Shown here piece after piece: positions 13,381 through 19,688 of a DNA stretch of 27,382 nt. Position 1 is the first letter of the stretch, and every line of letters starts with the position of its first letter. The notes under the pieces were generated by a model that was not told the origin of the DNA, made no database searches, and saw only the letters and a list, made by a program, of their open reading frames with translations. The DNA is from an uncultured Actinomyces sp. (GTDB lineage Bacteria > Actinomycetota > Actinomycetes > Actinomycetales > Actinomycetaceae), in contig CALISI010000074.1 of the NCBI GenBank assembly GCA_938041695.1, positions 1-27,382 on the forward strand. Reading direction: 5' to 3'. Position numbers and translations under genes: made by a program.

Positions 13381-14457
13381 ATGACTGCACTCTTCGCCGG
13401 ACTCACAACCCTGGATGTCCTGCACCGCCTCGACCACGTGCCGGACCCTCTCCTCAAGGTCACGTCGACGGACTTCACGATGGCCGCGGGCGGTCCCGCG
13501 ACGAACGCCGCCGTCACGTACGCGGCCCTGAGCGCCGCCTCGCGCGCTCTTTCTGGTTCCGACGACGAGGCCGGGGCCACCTCTTACACTGCGGTTCCCT
13601 CCGGGGAGGCGCCGATGCTGTTGACAGCCCTCGGCGAGGGCCCAGTGTCAGCCTTCCTCGCCGCCGACCTAGCGGCCGCGGGCGTACGCGTACTGGACGC
13701 GACAGTGCTTGCCGATTCGTCTTCCGGCGCGGGCGAACACCCGGCCGGGCCCGGTCAGCGCAACACAGCCCCGGCCTCGTCCCCCGCGGGGCGAGAGCCC
13801 GCCGTGTCTTCGATCATCGAGCACCCGAGCGGCCGCATGGTGGCTTCCACGAACGCGCGGCTCGACGCGGATGCGGAGCGTGTTGCGGCCGAGCTACCCG
13901 AGCGCGTCGGCGCGGTCCTCGTCGACGGGCACAACCCGGCGCTCGCGCACGCGGCCCTCACCCTGGGCGCGCCCGAGGTCGACGGCGAGGACCCGTTCGC
14001 TGCTCTCGAGGCGCGCCCGCCGCACCCGCGCATTCTGGACGGCGGCTCGTGGAAGAATTGGCTCACTCCCCTGCTGGGCTTCGTCGACATTGCGGTCGTG
14101 TCGGAGGATTTCGCGCCGCCGCTGATGGCGCGCCCGGACGGGGCGCAGGTCGCGGAGTTCCTGCGGGGCTTCGGCATCACGCGCACTGTGCGCACGCGCG
14201 GGGATCGCTCCGTGCAGTACTGGTGGGACGGCACCAGCGGCGAGGTTCCCGTTGATACTGTCCCGGAGGCGTCAACGCTGGGGGCGGGTGACGCCTTCCA
14301 CGGGGCTTTCACGTGGGCGATCGAGCGAGGCGGGGACGCGGATCCGGAGCGCCTCATCCGCTTCGCGTCGGCCGTGGCCGCGGTCTCGGTGTCCTCCTTC
14401 GGCACGAGGCAGTGGCTGACATCCCCTGCCCTCACAGGTCTGGTGCGCGGCTGGTAG
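13381..14457 (+). CDS. PfkB-family carbohydrate kinase
   Basis: This 358-residue cytoplasmic kinase belongs to the ribokinase/PfkB fold. The N-terminal signature is GGPATNAAVTYAAL (about residues 38-51). The C-terminal signature STLGAGDAFHGAF contains the anion hole GAGD with the catalytic base at D304. It phosphorylates a sugar or sugar-like alcohol using ATP; the substrate cannot be read from sequence. The segment around residues 100-140 is Ser, Gly, Ala and Pro-rich and longer than in typical members, probably a loop. The ATG at 13381 is chosen over an upstream in-frame ATG at 13285 because it fits the family start (MTALFAGLTTLDVLHRL) and the leaderless promoter. The gene stands alone, divergent from the TRIC-like gene. 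Confidence 0.9.
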   Translation: MTALFAGLTTLDVLHRLDHVPDPLLKVTSTDFTMAAGGPATNAAVTYAALSAASRALSGSDDEAGATSYTAVPSGEAPMLLTALGEGPVSAFLAADLAAAGVRVLDATVLADSSSGAGEHPAGPGQRNTAPASSPAGREPAVSSIIEHPSGRMVASTNARLDADAERVAAELPERVGAVLVDGHNPALAHAALTLGAPEVDGEDPFAALEARPPHPRILDGGSWKNWLTPLLGFVDIAVVSEDFAPPLMARPDGAQVAEFLRGFGITRTVRTRGDRSVQYWWDGTSGEVPVDTVPEASTLGAGDAFHGAFTWAIERGGDADPERLIRFASAVAAVSVSSFGTRQWLTSPALTGLVRGW

Positions 14458-14463
14458 GTCGCG

Positions 14464-14480
14464 GGGGTGCTGGGCACCCC
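14464..14480 (+). terminator. Short stem-loop after the sugar kinase gene
   Basis: GGGGTGC (14464-14470) pairs with GCACCCC (14474-14480) around a 3-base loop, seven bases after the stop. No T-run follows, so it is a weak terminator candidate. Confidence 0.45.
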
Positions 14481-14495
14481 TGCAAGCTCACCCGG

Positions 14496-14601
14496 TACAA
14501 AACTCTCCCAGCACGCCCCAAAACGCCGATTTTGGGCCATTTTTCGTGCGCTGGGCGAACCTTTTCGCACATTCGCCCACCATCAGACCAAGCAGGGCGA
14601 A
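14496..14601 (-). repeat. Dispersed intergenic repeat of about 106 bp, copy B
   Basis: Read on the minus strand, this stretch opens TTCGCCCTGCTTGG and contains TGGGCGAA, then GCGAAAAGGTTCGCCC, and closes GCGTGCTGGGAGAGTTTT. It aligns end to end with 4117-4222. TGGGCGAA and TTCGCCCA can pair around 12 bases, and this pairing capacity is kept in copy A in altered form. No product is encoded. Confidence 0.6.
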
Positions 14602-14652
14602 GAAAGTCACGCACCAACACCCCGCCTCACCCCATCAACACGCACCTCCCCC

Positions 14653-14765
14653 AATTCCGCACGTAATTCGATTACATGAAATGTCAACAACACCTAGAAA
14701 CGCTGCAATTCCAACGAACACAATTCAAATCCTGAAATAGTCGTGGGGGAATTACGTGCGAAATT
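14653..14765 (-). repeat. 113-bp palindromic intergenic element, copy 2 of 2
   Basis: The outer arms are AATTCCGCACGTAATTC (14653-14669) and GAATTACGTGCGAAATT (14749-14765), with one mismatch. The centre motif is TGCAATTCCA (14704-14713). The AATT cores are centred at 14666.5, 14708.5 and 14751.5, so spacing is 42 and 43 bp; read in reverse this equals copy 1 (43 and 42). The element lies between the sugar kinase and the convergent hydrolase gene. Bases 14766-14821 hold nothing further that I recognise. Confidence 0.75.
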
Positions 14766-14821
14766 CATCAACGGCGATCAGCACACACCTACCAGCGGTA
14801 TACCAGGCAGCGGGACGGCGG

Positions 14822-15664
14822 CTAGCGGCTCACAGGCACCCAGCGGCTCGCCCACTTGGCGGCGACATCCGCCAGGGCGGGCAGGTGCGCCGAACCGGAG
14901 GCGGCGAGCGCGCGATCCACGGCCTCGTCGATGACGGGAACCCCATCAACCGGCGTGTATTCGCCTGCGATACCGTCGGGTAAGGCAGTCATCTCGACGA
15001 GGGAGCCGTCGGGCAGCAGATGGAAAACTTCGCGTGTGCGATCGAGCAGGCCGGTTTCTTCGTCGAAGGAGTCGTGCGTGATGAGCACCGGGGCACTCAG
15101 GCCACGCAGCGCGCTTTCGCCGGAGACCATGGACATGTCGGCGAGGGTGCGCTTCGAGATGGTGAACTGTTGGCGCACTGACGCGGAGTCGTCGGGAACG
15201 GTGGTGGCGCCGTGGTGCTCGAGGTCGGAGAGCTGCACGTCGGAGAACACGAGGTTCCAGTCGTAGGACAGGGGGCCGAGGACCGGGGAGACCAGCACGT
15301 ATGTCTGCACGGCGGGCGGGCGGGAGCGCAGCGCGATGGTAGCACCGAACTCGTGGCCGATGCAGATTTGGCGCGCAAACCCCTGGTCGGCGAGCCATCC
15401 GGAGGCCGAGCGGAAGTCTTCGATGAGCGGATCGAAGGTGATGATCTCGTCTCCCGAAGCGCCGTGGCCGGAGTAGTCGAACGCGAGTGTCGCATATCCG
15501 GCGCGACGCAGTGCACGACCGAGTGAATCGAACATGCCCGATACGTGACGATCCGAAAAAAAGGTGTGAGAAAAGATCACCGCAGCATCGCGGCAGTCCA
15601 CGGGACGCGTGAATGTCCCGGACAGGGACACGCCCCGGGGCGTCTCAATCGTTATCTGGCTCAC
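14822..15664 (-). CDS. Alpha/beta-hydrolase fold protein lacking the nucleophile serine
   Basis: This 280-residue protein has the alpha/beta-hydrolase layout: VIFSHTFF (oxyanion-hole strand), YATLAFDYSGHGAS, and the nucleophile-elbow strand CIGHEFGATIAL. In active relatives the elbow reads GHSFGA; here the codon is GAG, so residue 105 is Glu, not Ser. LITHDSFDEETG keeps the usual acid position, but the catalytic His expected near the C-terminus (GADH in relatives) is replaced by ALPDGI. It may be a pseudo-enzyme used for binding, or may use altered chemistry. GTG 15664 follows a -10-like TATGTT by exactly six bases with no ribosome site. It is convergent with the sugar kinase gene and probably monocistronic. 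The fold is secure; the role is unknown. Confidence 0.87.
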   Translation of the reverse strand: MSQITIETPRGVSLSGTFTRPVDCRDAAVIFSHTFFSDRHVSGMFDSLGRALRRAGYATLAFDYSGHGASGDEIITFDPLIEDFRSASGWLADQGFARQICIGHEFGATIALRSRPPAVQTYVLVSPVLGPLSYDWNLVFSDVQLSDLEHHGATTVPDDSASVRQQFTISKRTLADMSMVSGESALRGLSAPVLITHDSFDEETGLLDRTREVFHLLPDGSLVEMTALPDGIAGEYTPVDGVPVIDEAVDRALAASGSAHLPALADVAAKWASRWVPVSR

Positions 15665-15670
15665 GCATTA

Positions 15671-15676
15671 AACATA
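15671..15676 (-). promoter_or_regulatory. -10-like TATGTT, exactly 6 nt before the hydrolase GTG
   Basis: On the minus strand TATGTT is followed by TAATGC and GTG at 15664. No ribosome site is seen, so translation is probably leaderless. The remaining 15677-15912 holds no clear gene or signal apart from the SD of the next gene. Confidence 0.5.
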
Positions 15677-15912
15677 GCGCTTTCAAGCCCTCGGCGTGAA
15701 GGGGCGACCACACTGTGCGCAAATGTGACAAGACGACACACCGCGCGAGAAAGAGCCGAGAAAGATCCCCGCTCAGGTCGAGGATTATGCGCCGGGGGAC
15801 GCGGCACCATTAAGATGGGGTGCATATGCGCCGGTGGGAAGCGCACCCACGAGGATGAGCGACCGCCCGCGCCAATGCGACGCCCACAACTTGCAGCGAG
15901 AGAAGGACATTC

Positions 15913-16230
15913 ATGGGAACCAAGACCGGAATCCTCATCGGACTCGGCATCGGATACGTCCTGGGCACGCGCGCGGGCCGCGAGCGCTACGAGCAGATCC
16001 GCGCGAATGCCTCGAAGCTGCGTCGTTTCCCGGTCGTTGCCCGTCCCTTGGACGCGGCGGGACAGAAGATGTCCGACCTCGTGCGTGCGGGCGGCGAGCA
16101 GGTGACCGATAAGGTTGCCGACGCCGTGAAGGAACGCCTCTTCGGCGCCCCCGCCACGCAGCCCGCCGCCGAGTCCGCCACGCCGACGAAGGTTGACGTG
16201 CATGCCACGTCATCCGCGACGCAGCGTTGA
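15913..16230 (+). CDS. Small YtxH-like membrane-anchored protein
   Basis: This 105-residue protein begins with one short glycine-rich membrane segment (GILIGLGIGYVLG) followed at once by TRAGRERYEQI, the pattern of actinobacterial YtxH-like proteins. The rest is hydrophilic, with helices that could form a coiled coil, and an Ala/Thr/Pro-rich tail. The ATG has a good AGAAGGA ribosome site. The next gene, for a ferritin-like/VIT1 transporter, begins 5 bases after the stop, so the two are co-transcribed. Family members are linked to stress responses in some bacteria but have no defined activity. The assignment rests on the N-terminal motif and size. Confidence 0.8.
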   Translation: MGTKTGILIGLGIGYVLGTRAGRERYEQIRANASKLRRFPVVARPLDAAGQKMSDLVRAGGEQVTDKVADAVKERLFGAPATQPAAESATPTKVDVHATSSATQR

Positions 16231-16235
16231 GCGCG

Positions 16236-17378
16236 ATGAGTCACGAGGCCGTGAGCACAGACCAGCAGATCAACACCCAGGAACCCACGCGCGAGCAGAT
16301 TAAGCGCTGGCGCAAGCACCTGGCGGAAGAGCGCATGGAGGCTCGCACCTACCGCGATCTTTCGGAGCGCCGGACGGGCGAGGAGCGCGCGGTCCTCTTG
16401 CAGCTTGAGGAGGCGGAGCGCCGCCACGAGGAGTATTGGCTGGCGCGCCTGGGTGAGCACGCCCTGCCCGCCCCGAAGCCGCCGTTGCGCACGCGCGCCG
16501 CGTCGCTCCTCGCACACCTTTTTGGCACGATTTTCATTCTGGCGATGGCTCAGCGCGCGGAGCAGCGTTCCGCGCGCGACGTGGATGATGATGTGCCGGC
16601 GCACATGCAGGCCGACGAACAGATCCACGCCGAGGTCATCCGCTCCCTGGCGGCGAAGTCCCGCGAGACGCTGGCGGGCACGTTCCGCGCCGCGGTGTTC
16701 GGTGCGAACGACGGCCTCGTGTCGAACCTGGCCCTCGTGCTGGGTGTCGCGGCCTCGGGCATGGAACCCCACGCTGTTCTGCTGACGGGCGTGTCGGGCC
16801 TGCTCGCGGGCGCCCTGTCGATGGCGGCCGGCGAGTGGGTGAGTGTGCGCAGTCAGCGTGAGCTCCTCGATGCCTCGATCCCCGATCCGGACGCGCACCA
16901 GGCGGTGACGGACCTGGACGTGGACGCGAACGAGCTGGCCCTCGTGTTCCGCGCGCGCGGCGAGAGCGAGGAGGAGGCTGAGCGGCACGCGAAGCAGGTC
17001 TTTGCGCGCCTCGCCAAGCCGGCGACCGGCGAGTCCGGCGCGATCGCGGTGCGCGCTGCCCTGGGCGGTAGTGCCGAGTCGGACGGCGCGGGCGATCAGG
17101 TGGGCACGCCCACGAAGGCCGCCCTGTCCTCGTTCTGTTTCTTTGCGACGGGCGCGTTCTTCCCGTTGATCCCCTACATTCTGGGCCTGACGGGCGTGAC
17201 CGCAATCGCCGTTGCGGCCACGATCGTCGGCGTCGCCCTGCTGTTTACGGGCGGCGTGGTCGGCATCCTTTCGGGGCAGGCACCGACGCCTCGCGCGCTG
17301 CGTCAGCTCCTCGTGGGTTACGGCGCGGCGGGCGTGACCTACCTGCTGGGGTTGCTGTTCGGTACCTCGGTTTCCTGA
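16236..17378 (+). CDS. VIT1/CCC1-family metal transporter with N-terminal ferritin-like domain
   Basis: This 380-residue protein has two parts. Residues about 20-140 form a rubrerythrin-like helical domain with likely metal-binding Glu/His pairs (EERMEARTYRDL, then EEAERRHEEYW). From about residue 150 the VIT1/CCC1 transporter domain begins with FRAAVFGANDGLVSNLALVLGVAAS, followed by GLLAGALSMAAGEWVSVRSQ and C-terminal membrane helices. Relatives move iron or manganese out of the cytoplasm; the soluble domain probably captures the metal. ATG 16236 is chosen; a TTG at 16227, in a TTGA overlap with the previous stop, would add three residues. It is co-transcribed with the YtxH-like gene and ends in a strong nested hairpin. 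The metal specificity is not known. Confidence 0.9.
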   Translation: MSHEAVSTDQQINTQEPTREQIKRWRKHLAEERMEARTYRDLSERRTGEERAVLLQLEEAERRHEEYWLARLGEHALPAPKPPLRTRAASLLAHLFGTIFILAMAQRAEQRSARDVDDDVPAHMQADEQIHAEVIRSLAAKSRETLAGTFRAAVFGANDGLVSNLALVLGVAASGMEPHAVLLTGVSGLLAGALSMAAGEWVSVRSQRELLDASIPDPDAHQAVTDLDVDANELALVFRARGESEEEAERHAKQVFARLAKPATGESGAIAVRAALGGSAESDGAGDQVGTPTKAALSSFCFFATGAFFPLIPYILGLTGVTAIAVAATIVGVALLFTGGVVGILSGQAPTPRALRQLLVGYGAAGVTYLLGLLFGTSVS

Positions 17379-17400
17379 CGTGTCTGCCGGGACGAGGCCG

Positions 17401-17448
17401 GGGCTGCCTCGCGCTTCCCCTGACCTCAGGGGCGTGGTGAGGCAGCCC
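17401..17448. terminator. Nested stem-loop between convergent genes
   Basis: GGGCTGCCTC (17401-17410) pairs perfectly with GAGGCAGCCC (17439-17448). Inside, CCCCTGA (17417-17423) pairs with TCAGGGG (17426-17432). It sits between the VIT1-like gene (+) and the GIY-YIG gene (-), so it may stop transcription from both sides. Bases 17449-17526 hold nothing else I recognise. Confidence 0.75.
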
Positions 17449-17526
17449 AGACCAGCATTCCCGTATCGTCACGCGGTCACATTGGTGCGACTGGTTGTCG
17501 CGTGAGAGCGTCGGCAGGATGTTGTG

Positions 17527-18447
17527 TCACCACGGCCAGTAACGCTGACCTTGTCCCGGTCTAGGCTCTACCCTGTGTCCGTATTCCCCGACGACCTGAT
17601 CGAAGACGTCGCCGGAGTCGACGATGTCAAATTGCCATCCGATACGACGTCCATGACCGTCATCGGCACCTGACTCGAACGTGTCTTCCCACGTGTCTGG
17701 CTTAATGCGGAAGAGGGCGCGCGTGACGCCTCGATAGGCAGCAACAACGTACTCAATGCCCTTTTGCTGAATCGAATCCTTACTTAAAGGCCACCACGAG
17801 CAAGTAGACTCACCGATTTCTTGGTAGTGCTGTTTTCGCACGGAGGACTCGAGCCACTCCCGTTTGTAGCCGTATCCCTGACGGGTTCCTCCTCCTGGAA
17901 TGTCAGACTCATCGTCCACCCAGTCCCCTAGCGGAAAAATGAGGAGCGGCTCGTCGTATTCGAGCACAGGAGCGGCCTTCTCCTCGATCAACCTCTCAAG
18001 ACGCACGATCCCATGTCCACGAGAAGCTTCCTTGCGGAGATTTGTCAGTTGCTCTCGAGCTCCATCGGGATGACGCGACTCCCCCTCGCCTAGTGACATG
18101 ACCGGGAAAGACGTCAGGAGGTCGATACACGCGGCTTCCACCTGCGTATATTCAGCCTTGTTCAGCCCATGACGAATAATCCAAATGTCAATGTCGCCGT
18201 CATGTTCGCGGATTTTACGCACTTTATCTGAAATGACCTGTTCGTCCGCCGCGGTCTCAAGATCCCCACCATCATAGGTCCACAGGGCTTCTCGGCCGTG
18301 AGCCGCGAAGCGGTCCCCCGTTCCTTTCCCAATGTAGAAGGGAATCCCATTGACAGGATCGACGAGTGCATAGACATAATGCCCGAGTTCATCGGCAACC
18401 TGTCGAAGAACGTCGGGGGATATCTCATCTTTTGTCACGGACGCCAT
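17527..18447 (-). CDS. GIY-YIG (LEM-3-like) domain protein with uncharacterised C-terminal domain
   Basis: This 306-residue protein has an N-terminal GIY-YIG nuclease-type domain: HYVYALVDPVNGIPFYIGKG (about residues 23-42), then the conserved Arg in GDRFAAHG and the Glu in QVEAACIDLL near residue 105. Residues about 190-306 form a second domain with several Trp and aromatic residues (REWLESSVRKQHY, ESTCSWWPLS, RRIGWQFDIV) that I do not recognise. The gene has visibly lower GC and less biased codons than its neighbours, a sign of recent transfer. ATG 18447 is preceded by AAAGAGG. It is divergent from the ADP-ribosylglycohydrolase gene. A nuclease acting on DNA or RNA, perhaps in defence, is possible, but this is inference. 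Confidence 0.78.
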   Translation of the reverse strand: MASVTKDEISPDVLRQVADELGHYVYALVDPVNGIPFYIGKGTGDRFAAHGREALWTYDGGDLETAADEQVISDKVRKIREHDGDIDIWIIRHGLNKAEYTQVEAACIDLLTSFPVMSLGEGESRHPDGAREQLTNLRKEASRGHGIVRLERLIEEKAAPVLEYDEPLLIFPLGDWVDDESDIPGGGTRQGYGYKREWLESSVRKQHYQEIGESTCSWWPLSKDSIQQKGIEYVVAAYRGVTRALFRIKPDTWEDTFESGADDGHGRRIGWQFDIVDSGDVFDQVVGEYGHRVEPRPGQGQRYWPW

Positions 18448-18579
18448 TGTTCGCCTCTTTCTTTAGAGGAATAGGAGCACTTACAATTTTACAGGTAGGC
18501 TACGCTCTTCGCTGTGTTAATCGGTGCCGTTTGCGAGGTGTGGGGAGCAGGCATGGATCCCGGCAGGTGCGGCCTGTGG

Positions 18580-18585
18580 CACACT
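18580..18585 (+). promoter_or_regulatory. -10-like CACACT, exactly 6 nt before the ADP-ribosylglycohydrolase ATG
   Basis: CACACT is followed by GGGGGC and ATG at 18592. The hexamer is a weak match to TANNNT. GGGGG could also act as a ribosome site, though it is closer than usual to the start. Confidence 0.35.
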
Positions 18586-18591
18586 GGGGGC

Positions 18592-19560
18592 ATGACGACT
18601 TTTCTTTCTCGGGCGCGCGGCGCCCTCATGGGCTTGGTCGTCGGGGACGCGGTGGGCACCACGAACGAATTCCAGCCGGCGGGTTCTTTCGAGCCGATCA
18701 CGGACATGGTGGGCGGCGGTGTCTTCGGCCTCGAACCAGGCCAGTGGACGGATGATACGTCGATGGCGCTGTGCCTGGCTGATTCGCTGCTGGCGCAGGG
18801 CCGCTACGACTCCTTTGACGTGATGGAGCGCTACGACCGCTGGTACAAGGAGGGGTATCGTTCCTCGACGGGGACGTGCTTCGACATCGGCAATCAGGTC
18901 ACGCGTTCCCTGTGGGATTTCCGCGAGCAGCAGCGTGTGCCCACGAGCGCGGAGCGCACGACCAGCGCGGGTAACGGCGCGATCATGCGCCTGGCGCCCA
19001 TGGTGATCGCGGGTTTCCGCTCGCGTTCCCCGCGCGAGGTCGTTGCCACCGCACGTCTGAGCGCGCGCGAGACGCACTTCTCGGTCGAGGCCGAGGCCGC
19101 CACCGAGGTGTTCGCCGCCCTGCTGGTGGGTGCCCTGCTGGGGTGGTCCCCGGAGCAGCTCATGGACGTGTCGTGGGCGTCGACGGGTGCGGCTTTCGAC
19201 GAGATGGCCGCTCGGGTGATCAGCCCGGATCCGCAGGTGCGCGCCTCGTGGGAGGCGGAAACCAGCGGCTACATCGTGAACGGCCTGCGCCTGGCGGTGC
19301 ACGGCCTCCTGGATTTCCCGTCCTTCAAGGATGCGACCCTGGCGATCGCCAACATGGGCGGTGACTCGGACACGAACGCTGCGATCTACGGCCAGCTGGG
19401 CGGCGCGTTCTACGGGGTCGAGGCCATCCCGGCCTCGTGGAGGACGACGTTGTATCAGGGCGAGGAGATCGACCAGCTGGCGCGAGACCTCGTGGATCTG
19501 CACCTCGAGCCGCCCATGACCCGCTTCGACGAGGACCTGCGCGAGGCGCCCTCCGCCTGA
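18592..19560 (+). CDS. ADP-ribosylglycohydrolase (DraG family)
   Basis: This 322-residue cytoplasmic enzyme has the DraG fold motifs. The N-terminal ARGALMGLVVGDAVG is typical. Metal-binding TDDT lies at residues 53-56 (WTDDTSMAL), SAGNGAIMRLAP near 127 and the second metal site GGDSDTNAA, with DSDT at 258-261. Such enzymes use Mg or Mn to remove ADP-ribose from modified proteins, nucleic acids or small molecules; many clade members act on unknown targets. ATG 18592 is chosen over an in-frame upstream start at 18514 because the family begins at this point. No ADP-ribosyltransferase is visible nearby. The gene is divergent from the GIY-YIG gene and followed by a hairpin, so it is probably alone in its transcript. 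Confidence 0.92.
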   Translation: MTTFLSRARGALMGLVVGDAVGTTNEFQPAGSFEPITDMVGGGVFGLEPGQWTDDTSMALCLADSLLAQGRYDSFDVMERYDRWYKEGYRSSTGTCFDIGNQVTRSLWDFREQQRVPTSAERTTSAGNGAIMRLAPMVIAGFRSRSPREVVATARLSARETHFSVEAEAATEVFAALLVGALLGWSPEQLMDVSWASTGAAFDEMAARVISPDPQVRASWEAETSGYIVNGLRLAVHGLLDFPSFKDATLAIANMGGDSDTNAAIYGQLGGAFYGVEAIPASWRTTLYQGEEIDQLARDLVDLHLEPPMTRFDEDLREAPSA

Positions 19561-19617
19561 CCGGCACCCTCTGACGCGCGACAGGCGGGCGGGTTCTGTG
19601 CGCGTGACGCATTCCCC

Positions 19618-19644
19618 CACCCGGTGGTCTCACGCCACCGGGTG
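19618..19644 (+). terminator. Stem-loop after the ADP-ribosylglycohydrolase gene
   Basis: CACCCGGTGG (19618-19627) pairs perfectly with CCACCGGGTG (19635-19644) around a 7-base loop. No T-run follows. It lies between the hydrolase stop and the helicase promoter. Confidence 0.65.
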
Positions 19645-19673
19645 CCGGGCGGCGCTCGCCTCTGGCCAGCGAC

Positions 19674-19679
19674 TAGACT
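19674..19679 (+). promoter_or_regulatory. -10-like TAGACT, 9 nt before the helicase ATG
   Basis: TAGACT precedes ATG 19689 by nine bases and there is no ribosome site. It is a probable promoter with a leader of only a few bases or none. Confidence 0.4.
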
Positions 19680-19688
19680 GGCGCTATC

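Noticed and set aside
12543..14255. 570-residue plus-strand open frame
   Set aside because: It spans the antisense of the TRIC-like gene and an alternate frame of the sugar kinase; the true genes have clear family motifs.
17527..18447. GIY-YIG gene as an intron-homing endonuclease
   Set aside because: It is a free-standing gene with no interrupted host gene or intron-like flanks.
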